From contig NZ_CP014264.1 in assembly GCF_001553685.1 (NCBI RefSeq), forward strand, positions 442,001-506,000: a stretch of 64,000 nt of DNA, written 5' to 3'. This DNA is from Streptococcus sp. oral taxon 431. GTDB taxonomy: Bacteria; Bacillota; Bacilli; Lactobacillales; Streptococcaceae. Under the pieces are notes generated by a model. It was given only the letters and a program-made list of their open reading frames with translations, had not been told where the DNA came from and did not search any database. Numbering within the stretch: position 1 is the stretch's first letter; each line of letters starts with the position of its first letter. The position numbers and the translations under genes were made by a program. Below are positions 1 through 8,597 of this stretch, in pieces.

Positions 1-593
1 TTACGGATTTCAGCTAAGACTTTGTAGCGGTCCTTGTAGTTTCCTCCATTGTAGTCTTGACTATCTGGCTGTGGGCCTCCAGACCAAAGTGTTTTTTCGT
101 TGTACTGGATTCTTTCTTCACCGATGAGTCCGAAAACCTTGGCACCCATTTCTCCATTTCCGACTGGCAGGGCTTGTTTTTCCCATCCATCATAGGAAGG
201 AGCAGTTGGTTGGTTGTAATGTAGTTCGTAATGTTCTTGCTTGTTCACAGGAAATTCTGGTTTCTCGCTCTCCTTATTGTCAGCAGGGGCGGTAGTAGCA
301 CTTGTCTCTGACTGACTACTAGTTTGAGGTAGTTCTGTCCCTGGGTTTGTTTGCTTTTCAGCTGATTCAGCTACAGGCTGAGTCTCTGTGTTAGAAGTAA
401 CAACTTCCTCAACTTTGGTATCCGGTTTAGCAGAGGTTTCAGTAATGGTTGCCTCACTTTCCGGAATCTCGACACCATCAGCGGCTACACCCTGTGCTGC
501 TAAAAAAACAGCACCAAGTAAAACAGAGGCAGCTCCGACACTTAGTTTGCGGATGCTATACTTACAGGATTTTTCCCAATATCTCTTATCCAC
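1..593 (-). CDS. Cell-surface GH95 family alpha-L-fucosidase, N-terminal part (cut by window edge)
   Basis: Partial gene; 197 codons are visible and the rest lies beyond base 1. I chose the GTG at 593 because AAAGGAG sits 6 bases upstream. Residues 11-40 form a YSIRK-type signal peptide (KYSIRKLSVGAASVLLGAVF), followed by a Thr/Glu/Ser-rich linker to about residue 120. The catalytic domain then begins with the GH95 hallmarks ALPVGNGEMGAKVFG (141-155) and IQYNEKTLWSGGP (162-174). GH95 enzymes are inverting fucosidases that remove terminal alpha-1,2-linked fucose from host glycans. YSIRK signals usually go with sortase anchoring, so an LPXTG end is expected outside the window. The exact substrate cannot be read from this fragment. 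Confidence 0.85.
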   Translation of the reverse strand, partial: MDKRYWEKSCKYSIRKLSVGAASVLLGAVFLAAQGVAADGVEIPESEATITETSAKPDTKVEEVVTSNTETQPVAESAEKQTNPGTELPQTSSQSETSATTAPADNKESEKPEFPVNKQEHYELHYNQPTAPSYDGWEKQALPVGNGEMGAKVFGLIGEERIQYNEKTLWSGGPQPDSQDYNGGNYKDRYKVLAEIR

Positions 594-614
594 AAAATTC
601 TCCTTTCTCAAATC

Positions 615-628
615 TGTAAGCGCATACA
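615..628 (-). promoter_or_regulatory. Catabolite-responsive element (cre) before the fucosidase
   Basis: On the minus strand the 14-mer TGTATGCGCTTACA matches the CcpA consensus TGWAANCGNTNWCA at 13 of 14 positions, with the central CG intact. It lies between the promoter and the ribosome binding site, where bound CcpA would block transcription. The site is read from sequence; repression by CcpA is inferred. Confidence 0.65.
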
Positions 629-685
629 TTCTCTTTTAAAAAAATAAGTCTTGCAGAAATATGTGTGATTTTTTCAGATAATCTT

Positions 686-714
686 AATATAACAAATAAA
701 CAAAACTATTGCAA
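686..714 (-). promoter_or_regulatory. Promoter of the fucosidase gene
   Basis: On the minus strand: TTGCAA (709-714), a 17-base spacer, then TATATT (686-691) preceded by TG one base away (extended -10). The 305-bp stretch 594-898 otherwise holds only the cre site and the promoter of the rightward gene. Confidence 0.6.
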
Positions 715-856
715 GGGCTTTCAGGAGAAATGACTTTATTTTACCAAATTTTAGTTCTTTTTAATTCTATTGAAAAAGATCAGAGATAAAAAATAATCTG
801 AGTAATTACCAACCCTTATGAAAGCGTAACTCAAACTAGTCAGGCGTGGGACTTTA

Positions 857-865
857 TGGTATAAT
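857..865 (+). promoter_or_regulatory. Extended -10 promoter for the UPF0154 gene
   Basis: TGGTATAAT is an extended -10 element. No good -35 is visible. It gives a leader of about 27 bases containing AGGAGA before the ATG at 899. Confidence 0.55.
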
Positions 866-898
866 ATAGAAGATTCAAAAAGAAACAGGAGAAATGTT

Positions 899-1144
899 AT
901 GAACCTTATTTTAGCAATTGTATTGATTCTTTTAGCTTTTCTAGGAGGAGCTCTTGGAGGTATGTACTTGGTGCGCAAGCAAATCGAAAAAGAATTTGCG
1001 GATAACCCACGTTTGAATGCAGAAGCAGTTCGTACTCTGTTGAGTGCAAGCGGTCAAAAGCCAAGCGAAGCTAAAGTACAACAAGTTTACCACCAAATCA
1101 TTCGCCAACAAAAAGCAGCCCTTGCTAACAATAAAAAGAAATAA
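899..1144 (+). CDS. UPF0154 family small membrane protein (YneF-like)
   Basis: An 81-residue protein with one N-terminal transmembrane helix (about residues 3-24, rich in Leu/Ile/Gly, with a GGALGGM motif) and a basic cytoplasmic tail ending NNKKK. Length and the segment [19 protein letters not shown] fit the UPF0154/YneF family of Firmicutes, whose role is unknown. CAGGAGA precedes the ATG. It sits just upstream of murI, as I recall for other streptococci. Confidence 0.85.
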   Translation: MNLILAIVLILLAFLGGALGGMYLVRKQIEKEFADNPRLNAEAVRTLLSASGQKPSEAKVQQVYHQIIRQQKAALANNKKK

Positions 1145-1150
1145 ATAGGA

Positions 1151-1177
1151 AAAGTCTGGGATGAAAGTTCCAGACTT
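1151..1177 (+). terminator. Possible hairpin terminator after the UPF0154 gene
   Basis: AAGTCTGG and CCAGACTT form an 8-bp stem around a short loop directly after the stop codon. The downstream U-tract is poor, so termination may be weak. Confidence 0.35.
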
Positions 1178-1349
1178 CTCACTATGTTTGACTGATATTT
1201 AGAGACAAGACTTTTTCCTTGCATTCTATTGATATTTGATTATGATTAAGAGGGAGACAGTCGGGAGCTACCCAGTCTGTCAGAAATTTCAGGAAGAAAT
1301 GTAATGATAATGAACTATCAATCAGAAAAAATACTAGAAAGAAGACTGT

Positions 1350-2144
1350 ATGGATAATCGACCGATTGGTTTTTTGGATTCGGGTGTCGGAGGCTTGACG
1401 GTTGTGCGTGAACTCATGCGCCAGCTTCCCCATGAAGAAATCGTCTATATTGGAGATTCGGCACGGGCTCCCTATGGTCCCCGTCCTGCTGAGCAGATTC
1501 GTGAATATACTTGGCAGCTGGTCAACTTTCTTTTGACCAAGGATGTTAAGATGATTGTCATTGCTTGTAATACAGCAACGGCAGTCGTCTGGGAAGAGAT
1601 TAAAGCTAAGTTGGATATTCCGGTGCTGGGTGTGATTTTGCCTGGTGCATCAGCAGCTATTAAAGCAAGTCAAGGTGGGAAAATCGGTGTGATTGGAACC
1701 CCGATGACGGTAAAATCAGATATTTATCGACAAAAGATTCATGATCTAGACCCAGATTTACAAGTGGAAAGCTTGGCTTGTCCTAAGTTTGCTCCCTTGG
1801 TCGAGTCAGGTGCTCTATCGACCAGTGTGACCAAGAAAGTTGTTTATGAAACTTTGCGTCCCTTAGTCGGAAAAGTAGATAGCTTAATTTTGGGCTGTAC
1901 CCATTATCCGCTCCTTAGACCTATCATCCAAAATGTCATGGGACCTAAGGTTCAGCTGATCGATAGTGGAGCTGAGTGTGTACGTGATATCTCAGTCTTG
2001 CTCAATTACTTTGAGATTAACCGTAGCCGAGATGCGGCGCCCCTTCAACACCGTTTTTATACAACTGCAAATAGCCAAAGTTTTGCCCAGATAGGAGCAG
2101 AATGGCTGGAAAAAGAGATTCATGTGGAGCATGTAACATTATGA
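1350..2144 (+). CDS. murI: Glutamate racemase
   Basis: This 264-residue enzyme interconverts L- and D-glutamate, supplying D-Glu for the peptidoglycan stem peptide in the cytoplasm. Both active-site segments are present: the N-terminal [12 protein letters not shown] (8-19), Cys73 in VIACNTATA, and Cys183 in LGCTHYPLL. These are the two cysteines that act as general acid/base. The length is typical. It is the first gene of a run to yidD in which adjacent genes mostly overlap by a few bases. Its stop overlaps the rdgB start as ATGA at 2141-2144. Confidence 0.96.
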   Translation: MDNRPIGFLDSGVGGLTVVRELMRQLPHEEIVYIGDSARAPYGPRPAEQIREYTWQLVNFLLTKDVKMIVIACNTATAVVWEEIKAKLDIPVLGVILPGASAAIKASQGGKIGVIGTPMTVKSDIYRQKIHDLDPDLQVESLACPKFAPLVESGALSTSVTKKVVYETLRPLVGKVDSLILGCTHYPLLRPIIQNVMGPKVQLIDSGAECVRDISVLLNYFEINRSRDAAPLQHRFYTTANSQSFAQIGAEWLEKEIHVEHVTL

Positions 2145-3112
2145 CAAACAAAATTTATGAATACAAGGACGACCAGGACTGGTATGTCGGGTCCTACAGT
2201 GTTTTTGGTGGCATTCGGACTTTGACGGATGATGACTTAGAGTTTCCTTTGTTTGATTTAGCCAAAATCTTTCGAGATGAGGAGCGAGGATTTCCGCTTT
2301 CAGTCACTGTTTTACGATATGGTTCAGCCTATCGACTACTCTCCTTTGTGGTAGATATTCTCAACCAAGAAGCGGACCGAAACTTAGAAGTCATTCAACG
2401 TCAGGGTGCCTTGCTCTTAGTTGAAAATGGTCAACTTCTGCATGTCGAATTGCCTAAAGAAGGAGTCAACGTTCAAGATTTCTTTGAGACAAATAAGGTC
2501 AGAGAAACCTTGTTGATCGCGACTCGTAACGAGGGCAAGACCAAGGAATTTCGTGCTATCTTTGATAAGCTAGGTTATGATGTAGAAAATCTCAATGACT
2601 ATCCTGATCTACCTGAAGTTGCTGAAACTGGTATGACCTTTGAAGAAAATGCTCGCCTTAAGGCTGAAACCATCTCCAAATTGACAGGCAAGATGGTTCT
2701 AGCAGATGATTCTGGTCTTAAAGTCGATGTCCTCGGTGGATTACCAGGTGTCTGGTCGGCTCGATTTGCAGGAGTAGGGGCTACTGACCAAGAAAATAAT
2801 GCTAAACTCTTGCACGAATTAGCCATGGTCTTTGAACTAAAGGACCGTTCGGCACAATTCCACACCACCCTGGTTGTAGCTAGCCCAGGTAAGGAAAGCT
2901 TGGTGGTCGAAGCTGATTGGCCAGGCTACATTAACTTTGAACCTAAGGGTGAAAATGGTTTTGGCTATGATCCTCTTTTCCTAGTAGGAGAAACAGGCAA
3001 GTCATCAGCTGAATTAACCCTTGAAGAAAAAAATAGTCAATCTCACCGTGCCTTAGCCGTTAAGAAACTTTTGGAGGTGTTTCCATCATGGCAAAGCAAA
3101 CCATCATTGTAA
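2141..3112 (+). CDS. rdgB: Non-canonical purine NTP pyrophosphatase (RdgB/HAM1 family) with N-terminal extension
   Basis: A 323-residue protein. An ATG at 2102 inside murI is also open, but the ATG at 2141 forms an ATGA overlap with the murI stop and has GGAG about 11 bases before it, so I prefer it. The C-terminal part is a complete Ham1/ITPase domain: [35 protein letters not shown] and NGFGYDPLF. It hydrolyses dITP, XTP and similar nucleotides to monophosphates to keep them out of DNA. The roughly 120-residue N-terminal extension (starting [19 protein letters not shown]) has no function I recognise; such an extension is usual in streptococcal homologues. Confidence 0.92.
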   Translation: MTNKIYEYKDDQDWYVGSYSVFGGIRTLTDDDLEFPLFDLAKIFRDEERGFPLSVTVLRYGSAYRLLSFVVDILNQEADRNLEVIQRQGALLLVENGQLLHVELPKEGVNVQDFFETNKVRETLLIATRNEGKTKEFRAIFDKLGYDVENLNDYPDLPEVAETGMTFEENARLKAETISKLTGKMVLADDSGLKVDVLGGLPGVWSARFAGVGATDQENNAKLLHELAMVFELKDRSAQFHTTLVVASPGKESLVVEADWPGYINFEPKGENGFGYDPLFLVGETGKSSAELTLEEKNSQSHRALAVKKLLEVFPSWQSKPSL

Positions 3113-3609
3113 TGAGTGACTCCCACGGAGATAGCTTGATTGTAGAAGAAATCCGTGACCGTTATCTAGGGAAAGTCGATGCCATTTTTCACGATGGTGA
3201 CTCTGAGCTTCGCCCAGATTCACCCCTCTGGGAAGGAATCCAGGTCGTCAGAGGAAATATGGACTTTTATTCAGATTATCCAGAACGCTTGGTGACTCAA
3301 CTGGGTCCTACCAAGATCATCCAGACCCATGGACACTTATTTGATATTAACTTCAATTTCCAAAAGCTTGATTTCTGGGCGCAGGAAGAAGATGCGGATA
3401 TTTGTCTTTATGGTCACTTGCATGTTCCGAATGCTTGGATGGAAGGAAAGACCCTCTTTTTAAATCCTGGTTCTATCAGTCAGCCACGTGGGACCATCAG
3501 AGAATGTCTCTATGCCCGTGTAGAGATTGATGATAGCTACTTTAAAGTGGACTTTTTGACCCGTAACCATGAGGTCTATCCAGGCTTATCCAAGGAGTTT
3601 GCTCGATGA
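3088..3609 (+). CDS. Metallophosphoesterase, YfcE/MJ0936 type
   Basis: A 173-residue calcineurin-fold phosphoesterase. Metal-binding motifs appear in order: MSDSHGD near the N-terminus, HDGDSE, GNMD, THGH and GHLHVP, followed by NPGSISQPR. Relatives hydrolyse phosphodiesters in vitro with Mn2+; the physiological substrate is unknown. GGAGGTG precedes the ATG, and the start lies 25 bp inside rdgB, implying coupled translation. The last bases overlap the CBS-domain gene by 4 bp. Confidence 0.9.
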   Translation: MAKQTIIVMSDSHGDSLIVEEIRDRYLGKVDAIFHDGDSELRPDSPLWEGIQVVRGNMDFYSDYPERLVTQLGPTKIIQTHGHLFDINFNFQKLDFWAQEEDADICLYGHLHVPNAWMEGKTLFLNPGSISQPRGTIRECLYARVEIDDSYFKVDFLTRNHEVYPGLSKEFAR

Positions 3610-4067
3610 TTGCCAAAGAATTTGAACAGTTTTTACTGGAGCAAGAGGAAACCTTTTTAACTCCTGCTGAAAATTTGGCTGTACTCATTGATAGCCACAA
3701 TGCAGATCATGCAATTCTCCTCCTTAGCCAGATGACCTATACCAGAGTGCCAGTAGTGACTGATGAGAAAGAATTTGTCGGAACCATTGGACTTAGAGAC
3801 ATTCTGGCCTACCAGATGGAGCAGGACTTGAGTCAGGAAGCCATGGCAGATACGGATATCGTACACATGACCAAGAAGGACGTAGCAGTTGTCAGTCCAG
3901 ACTATACACTGACGGATGTTTTGCATAAGTTAGTGGATGAGTCTTTCCTACCAGTCGTTGACAAGGATGGTATCTTCCAAGGCATTATCACACGGAAATC
4001 AATCCTAAAGGCTGTCAATGCTCTCTTGCATGACTTTAGTAAGGAATATGAGATTCGAAGCAAATGA
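3606..4067 (+). CDS. cbpB: CBS-domain protein, CbpB/DarB (YkuL) family
   Basis: 153 residues with two CBS motifs making one Bateman module: TRVPVVTDEKEFVGTIGLRDIL in the first half and SFLPVVDKDGIFQGIITRKSIL in the second. Listeria and Bacillus homologues (CbpB/DarB) bind cyclic di-AMP and, when unbound, stimulate the (p)ppGpp synthetase Rel. That role is known for the family and only inferred here. The start overlaps the phosphoesterase stop (ATGA) and the stop overlaps the next start, so this is operon-embedded. The name is unrelated to choline-binding protein B. Confidence 0.82.
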   Translation: MIAKEFEQFLLEQEETFLTPAENLAVLIDSHNADHAILLLSQMTYTRVPVVTDEKEFVGTIGLRDILAYQMEQDLSQEAMADTDIVHMTKKDVAVVSPDYTLTDVLHKLVDESFLPVVDKDGIFQGIITRKSILKAVNALLHDFSKEYEIRSK

Positions 4068-4798
4068 GAGAAGGAATTTCAGCATTTTTAGAAGAAAAAC
4101 AAGGTTTGTCTGTGAATTCTAAGCAATCCTATAAGTATGACTTGGAGCAGTTTTTAGATTTGATTGGAGAACGAATCTCTGAGACAAGTTTAAAAATCTA
4201 CCAAGCTCAACTATCAAATTTTAAAATTAGTGCCCAAAAGCGCAAGGTTTCTGCTTGCAATCAATTTCTTTACTTTTTATACCAGAAGGGGAAAATTGCT
4301 ACCTTTTATCGTTTAGAATTGCCAAAACAGGCTGAGAAAAAGCAAGTTCAGTCAGAACTTTTAGACCTCAGTTCTTTCTGGCAAGAAAGTACCTATCCAG
4401 AAGGGCGTTTAATAGCCTTATTGATAGTTGAATTGGGCCTCTTGCCTAGTGAAATTCTAGCCATAAAAACAAGTGATGTGAATCTAGACTTTCAAGTATT
4501 GAGAATCAATAAAGCTTCTCAACAAAGAATCTTGAGCCTTCCCACAAACTTGCTTGCAGAGTTAGAACCCTTGATGGGGCAGACCTATCTCTTTGAAAAA
4601 TCTGGGAAGCCATACTCCCGTCAGTGGGCCTTTCGTCAGTTAGAAGCCTTTCTAAAGGAAAATGGTTTTTCAGACTTATCTGCCCAAGGATTGAGAGAAC
4701 AGTTCATCTTAAGACAAATCGAAGAAAAGGTTGACTTGTACGAAATTGCTAAAAAATTAGGATTAAAGACAGTCATGACCTTGGAAAAATATAGATAA
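4064..4798 (+). CDS. XerD-like tyrosine recombinase homologue lacking most catalytic residues
   Basis: 244 residues with an N-terminal SAM-like DNA-binding domain (about 1-90) and a C-terminal recombinase fold. The fold matches XerC/D but the active site does not. Where GLRxSE is expected there is GLLPSE (Arg replaced by Leu127). The HxLR box reads QGLR, so His is lost but Arg211 kept. The LGH box reads LGL (234). The terminal Tyr243 is retained. Streptococci resolve chromosome dimers with XerS, so this is probably not a dif recombinase. It sits directly before scpA with a TAATG junction, suggesting a role linked to chromosome segregation or a relic kept for coupling. Confidence 0.85.
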   Translation: MREGISAFLEEKQGLSVNSKQSYKYDLEQFLDLIGERISETSLKIYQAQLSNFKISAQKRKVSACNQFLYFLYQKGKIATFYRLELPKQAEKKQVQSELLDLSSFWQESTYPEGRLIALLIVELGLLPSEILAIKTSDVNLDFQVLRINKASQQRILSLPTNLLAELEPLMGQTYLFEKSGKPYSRQWAFRQLEAFLKENGFSDLSAQGLREQFILRQIEEKVDLYEIAKKLGLKTVMTLEKYR

Positions 4799-5532
4799 TG
4801 GATATTAAATTAAAAGATTTTGAAGGGCCTTTGGATCTTCTTTTGCACTTGGTTTCAAAGTACCAGATGGATATCTATGATGTGCCGATTACAGAGGTTA
4901 TCGAGCAATATCTAGCCTATATCTCGACATTACAAGCTATGCGTTTGGAAGTCGCAGGTGAGTACATGGTCATGGCTAGTCAACTCATGCTGATCAAGAG
5001 TCGCAAGCTCTTGCCAAAGGTTGCAGAAGTGACAGACCTAGAGGATGACCTGGAGCAGGACCTCCTTTCTCAAATCGAAGAATACCGCAAGTTTAAACTT
5101 TTGGGAGAGCAGTTGGAAGCCAAGCATCAAGAACGAGCTCAGTATTACTCAAAAGCGCCGACAGAGTTGATTTATGAGGATGCTGAACTTGTCCACGATA
5201 AGACTACTATCGATCTTTTCTTAGCCTTTTCAAACTTGCTTTCTAAGAAAAAAGAAGAATTCTCGCAAAATCATACAACCATTTTACGAGATGAGTACAA
5301 GATTGAGGATATGATGGTTATCGTCCGAGAAGCTTTGGTTGAAGGTCAACAATTATGCTTGCAAGATTTGTTTAAAGAAACCAAGGATTTACAAGAGGTC
5401 ATCACGCTCTTTTTAGCGACCTTGGAGTTGATTAAAACCCAAGAAATTCTCTTAATCCAAAAAGAGAGCTTTGGAGATATCTATCTCATGAAAAAGAAAG
5501 ACGAAAATCAAGTAGAGCAGAGTCGATCTTGA
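4798..5532 (+). CDS. scpA: Segregation and condensation protein A (kleisin)
   Basis: 244 residues. Begins with the ScpA signature [20 protein letters not shown] (5-24), which pairs with the Smc neck; the middle is charged and helical, and the C-terminal winged-helix part (about 165-235) pairs with the Smc head. With ScpB and Smc it forms the bacterial condensin. The start shares the A of the preceding TAA (TAATG). scpB follows after 12 bases. Confidence 0.95.
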   Translation: MDIKLKDFEGPLDLLLHLVSKYQMDIYDVPITEVIEQYLAYISTLQAMRLEVAGEYMVMASQLMLIKSRKLLPKVAEVTDLEDDLEQDLLSQIEEYRKFKLLGEQLEAKHQERAQYYSKAPTELIYEDAELVHDKTTIDLFLAFSNLLSKKKEEFSQNHTTILRDEYKIEDMMVIVREALVEGQQLCLQDLFKETKDLQEVITLFLATLELIKTQEILLIQKESFGDIYLMKKKDENQVEQSRS

Positions 5533-5544
5533 TAGAGAGGAAAT

Positions 5545-6114
5545 ATGAGTACTTTAGCAGAAATAGAAGCGCTCTTGTTTGTAGCGGGTGAAGAGGGGAT
5601 AAGGATTCGTCAGTTGGCTGAGCTCCTTTCTTTGCCACCGACTGGGATTCAGCAAAGCTTAGAAAAGTTAGTCCAAAAGTATGAAAAAGACCCAGATTCC
5701 AGTTTAGCCTTGATTGAGACAGGTGGTGCCTACAGATTGGTAACCAAGCCTCAATTTGCAGCTATTTTGAAAGAATATTCTAAGGCGCCCATCAACCAGA
5801 GTCTATCTCGAGCTGCGCTAGAAACCTTGTCCATCATTGCTTATAAGCAGCCTATCACACGGATAGAAATTGATGCCATCCGTGGGGTTAATTCAAGTGG
5901 AGCCTTAGCAAAGTTGCAGGCTTTTGATCTGATAAAGGAAGACGGGAAAAAAGAGGTTTTGGGTCGCCCAAATCTTTATGTAAGCACAGATTATTTCTTG
6001 GATTACATGGGAATTAATCATCTGGAAGAATTGCCAGTGATAAATGAGCTTGACATTCAAGCACAAGAAAGCCAATTATTTGGTGAAAGGATAGAAGAAG
6101 ATGAGAATCAATAA
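5545..6114 (+). CDS. scpB: Segregation and condensation protein B
   Basis: 189 residues with the two winged-helix domains of Scp[19 protein letters not shown] at the N-terminus and [20 protein letters not shown] with [10 protein letters not shown] in the second. A dimer of ScpB binds the central region of ScpA and controls Smc ATPase cycling. GAGAGGAA precedes the ATG. The 3' end overlaps rluB by 14 bp. Confidence 0.95.
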   Translation: MSTLAEIEALLFVAGEEGIRIRQLAELLSLPPTGIQQSLEKLVQKYEKDPDSSLALIETGGAYRLVTKPQFAAILKEYSKAPINQSLSRAALETLSIIAYKQPITRIEIDAIRGVNSSGALAKLQAFDLIKEDGKKEVLGRPNLYVSTDYFLDYMGINHLEELPVINELDIQAQESQLFGERIEEDENQ

Positions 6115-6826
6115 ATATATTGCCCACGCAGGTGTGGCCAGTAGGAGAAAAGCAGAAGAGTTGATCAAGCAAGGCTTGGTGACTGTCAACGGTGATGTAG
6201 TACGTGAACTCGCAACGACCATCAAGTCTGGTGACAAGGTAGAAGTTGAAGGTCAACCCATCTACAACGAAGAAAAGGTCTATTATCTGCTCAATAAACC
6301 ACGTGGTGTGATTTCCAGCGTGACAGATGATAAAGGGCGCAAGACTGTTGTCGACCTCTTGCCTAATGTGAAAGAACGTATCTACCCTGTGGGACGTTTG
6401 GACTGGGATACATCAGGTGTCTTGATTTTGACCAATGATGGGGACTTTACAGATGAGATGATTCACCCTCGTAATGAGATTGACAAGGTTTATGTCGCGC
6501 GTGTTAAAGGTGTGGCTAACAAGGAAAATCTTCGTCCCTTGACTCGTGGAGTTGAGATTGATGGCAAGAAAACCAAGCCAGCTGTTTACGAAATTCTAAA
6601 AGTAGATCCTGTAAAAAACCGTTCGGTTGTCCAGCTAACCATTCATGAAGGACGCAATCATCAGGTTAAAAAGATGTTTGAAGCAGTTGGGCTCCAAGTC
6701 GATAAGTTGTCTCGGACACGTTTTGGACATTTAGACTTGACAGGACTTCGTCCAGGAGAATCACGCCGTCTCAATAAAAAAGAAATCAGCCAGCTACACA
6801 CCATGGCTGTAACAAATAATAAATAA
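6101..6826 (+). CDS. rluB: Pseudouridine synthase, RsuA/RluB family
   Basis: 241 residues: an N-terminal S4 RNA-binding domain ([20 protein letters not shown]) and the catalytic domain with [17 protein letters not shown], containing the nucleophilic Asp. RluB modifies a uridine in helix 89/90 of 23S rRNA near the peptidyl-transferase centre. The RsuA (16S), RluB, RluE and RluF branches look alike; position next to scpB supports RluB, the usual Firmicute arrangement. It overlaps scpB and its stop overlaps the yidD start (TAATGA). Confidence 0.9.
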   Translation: MRINKYIAHAGVASRRKAEELIKQGLVTVNGDVVRELATTIKSGDKVEVEGQPIYNEEKVYYLLNKPRGVISSVTDDKGRKTVVDLLPNVKERIYPVGRLDWDTSGVLILTNDGDFTDEMIHPRNEIDKVYVARVKGVANKENLRPLTRGVEIDGKKTKPAVYEILKVDPVKNRSVVQLTIHEGRNHQVKKMFEAVGLQVDKLSRTRFGHLDLTGLRPGESRRLNKKEISQLHTMAVTNNK

Positions 6827-7080
6827 TGAAAAAAATCTTAATTGCGCCAGTGCGCTTTTACCAACGTTTTATCTCCCCAGCCTTTCCACCCTCTTGTCGC
6901 TTTGAACCGACTTGTTCCAACTACATGATTCAGGCTATTGAAAAACATGGCTTCAAGGGAGTTTTGATGGGCTTGGCTCGGATTTTACGTTGCCATCCTT
7001 GGTCTGAAACGGGTAAAGATCCAGTGCCAGACCATTTTTCATTAAAGCGAAATACAAGAGAAGAAGGATCACATTTGTGA
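6826..7080 (+). CDS. yidD: Membrane protein insertion efficiency factor YidD
   Basis: 84 residues with the complete YidD signature: [20 protein letters not shown], then [13 protein letters not shown], then RILRCHPW. Cysteines at conserved positions. The protein is a small amphipathic, membrane-associated factor that helps YidC-dependent insertion. Last gene of the murI-yidD run; its stop codon lies inside a terminator hairpin. Confidence 0.93.
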   Translation: MKKILIAPVRFYQRFISPAFPPSCRFEPTCSNYMIQAIEKHGFKGVLMGLARILRCHPWSETGKDPVPDHFSLKRNTREEGSHL

Positions 7081-7090
7081 TTCTTTTATT
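7065..7090 (+). terminator. Intrinsic terminator overlapping the yidD stop
   Basis: AGGATCAC (7065-7072) pairs with GTGATTCT (7077-7084) around ATTT, followed by TTTATT. The stop TGA (7078-7080) is inside the stem. Confidence 0.6.
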
Positions 7091-7150
7091 GTTATAAGAG
7101 TAAGTTACTTGGTAAAATGTTGATTTCCACTACCTTTCTCCTATAAAAAG

Positions 7151-7159
7151 TGGTAAAAT
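7151..7159 (+). promoter_or_regulatory. Extended -10 promoter for pepA
   Basis: TGGTAAAAT is an extended -10 with no obvious -35, 25 bases before the pepA ATG, leaving room for the AAGAAGGGA ribosome binding site. Confidence 0.5.
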
Positions 7160-7183
7160 GGTTGAAAGAAAGAAGGGATAGAA

Positions 7184-8248
7184 ATGACAACATTATTTTC
7201 TAAAATCAAAGAAGTAACAGAACTTTCCGCTATCTCAGGTCATGAAGCACCTGTTCGCGCTTATCTTCGTGAAAAAATTACTCCTCACGTAGATGAAGTT
7301 GTGACTGATGGCTTGGGTGGTATTTTTGGGGTTAAACACTCAGAAGTTGAAAATGCACCTCGTGTTTTGGTAGCCTCTCACATGGATGAAGTTGGTTTTA
7401 TGGTTAGTGAAATCAAGCCAGACGGGACCTTCCGAGTAGTCAGCATTGGTGGTTGGAACCCTATGGTTGTCAGCAGCCAACGCTTTAAACTCTTTACGCG
7501 CCAAGGACGTGAAATTCCAGTCATCTCAGGTTCAGTTCCTCCACATTTGACTCGAGGCACAGGTGGCCCAACCATGCCAGCTATTTCAGATATCGTTTTT
7601 GATGGTGGTTTTGCAGATAAGGCTGAGGCTGAAAGTTTTGGTATCCGTCCTGGAGATACTATCGTTCCAGATAGTAGCGCAATCCTAACTGCTAATGAAA
7701 AAAATATCATCTCAAAAGCATGGGATAACCGTTATGGAGTTCTCATGGTTAGCGAGTTGGCAGAAAACTTGTCAGGTCAAAAACTGGGAAATGAACTTTA
7801 CCTCGGTGCTAACGTCCAAGAGGAAGTTGGACTTCGTGGTGCCCATGCATCTACAACAAAATTTGATCCAGAAGTATTCCTTGCGGTGGATTGCTCACCA
7901 GCAGGTGATGTTTATGGTGGTCAAGGTAAGATTGGTGATGGAACCTTAATTCGTTTCTACGATCCAGGTCACTTGCTTCTCCCAGGTATGAAGGATTTCC
8001 TTTTGACGACAGCTGAAGAAGCTGGAATCAAGTACCAATACTACTGTGGAAAAGGTGGAACTGACGCTGGGGCAGCTCATCTGAAAAATGGTGGAGTACC
8101 ATCAACAACAATCGGTGTTTGTGCCCGTTATATCCACTCTCACCAAACCCTTTACGCTATGGATGATTTCCTTGAAGCCCAAGCCTTCTTACAAGCCTTA
8201 GTTAAAAAATTAGATCGCTCAACTGTAGATTTGATTAAAAACTATTAA
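7184..8248 (+). CDS. pepA: Glutamyl aminopeptidase, M42 family
   Basis: 354 residues. M42 di-metal aminopeptidase motifs are visible: VASHMDEVGFMV (metal His and Asp), SKAWDNRYG, NVQEEVGLRGA (catalytic Glu and metal Glu), AVDCSPAGD and HSHQT near the C-terminus. Streptococcal/lactococcal PepA removes N-terminal Glu or Asp from peptides in the cytoplasm, forming a large dodecamer in related enzymes. It has its own promoter and is followed after 24 bases by a small gene that probably shares its mRNA. Confidence 0.93.
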   Translation: MTTLFSKIKEVTELSAISGHEAPVRAYLREKITPHVDEVVTDGLGGIFGVKHSEVENAPRVLVASHMDEVGFMVSEIKPDGTFRVVSIGGWNPMVVSSQRFKLFTRQGREIPVISGSVPPHLTRGTGGPTMPAISDIVFDGGFADKAEAESFGIRPGDTIVPDSSAILTANEKNIISKAWDNRYGVLMVSELAENLSGQKLGNELYLGANVQEEVGLRGAHASTTKFDPEVFLAVDCSPAGDVYGGQGKIGDGTLIRFYDPGHLLLPGMKDFLLTTAEEAGIKYQYYCGKGGTDAGAAHLKNGGVPSTTIGVCARYIHSHQTLYAMDDFLEAQAFLQALVKKLDRSTVDLIKNY

Positions 8249-8272
8249 ACAGAAAAGATGGAGGGAATAGGG

Positions 8273-8569
8273 ATGGAAGAACCAAACCTAGAAACCTTGA
8301 TTCGGGATCTTTACAATCATGCCCGTCAAAACTTGAGTGAAGATTTAGTGGTTGCACTTGTAGAGACTGCTAAGCAATTACCCAGCACCAATGAGCGCTT
8401 GCTTGCAGTTCGACTTTCAGGATTAGTCACTCTTGAACTTCTCAAGAATCCTAGAACACCTGCGCCAGAGTTAGTCAATCTGGCCAGTTTTATCCAAAAG
8501 GAAGAAGCAAGGTACAAGGGTGCAGCTGCCTCTTCCATTATGATTGGAGAGCTATTTAAAATGCTTTGA
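8273..8569 (+). CDS. Small helical protein; possibly bacteriocin-immunity-like
   Basis: 98 residues from the ATG at 8273, chosen because GGAGGG lies about 8 bases upstream; an upstream in-frame ATG at 8258 sits before that site. The sequence is predicted mostly helical (LIRDLYNHARQNLSEDLVVA, LSGLVTLELLKN, LVNLASFIQKEEARYKGAA) with no signal peptide or membrane segment. Its size and four-helix character resemble the enterocin A immunity family, and I recall streptococcal homologues being labelled that way, but no bacteriocin gene is nearby. Treat as unknown function, co-transcribed with pepA. Confidence 0.6.
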   Translation: MEEPNLETLIRDLYNHARQNLSEDLVVALVETAKQLPSTNERLLAVRLSGLVTLELLKNPRTPAPELVNLASFIQKEEARYKGAAASSIMIGELFKML

Positions 8570-8595
8570 TTCGAAAGAATCAAAGCATTTTTTTA
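8558..8595 (+). terminator. Strong intrinsic terminator between convergent genes
   Basis: AAATGCTTTGATTC pairs perfectly with GAATCAAAGCATTT around a GAAA tetraloop, followed by TTTTT. The stem starts inside the last codons of the upstream gene and ends next to the stop of the minus-strand cotransporter, so it may serve both. Confidence 0.9.
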
Positions 8596-8597
8596 TC

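Noticed and set aside
388..639. Plus-strand 83-codon frame
   Set aside because: Antisense to the signal and linker region of the fucosidase, whose motifs are clear on the minus strand.
4064..4798. Functional XerD or an integrase of a mobile element
   Set aside because: Catalytic residues are missing and the gene is embedded in a housekeeping operon with no attachment sites.
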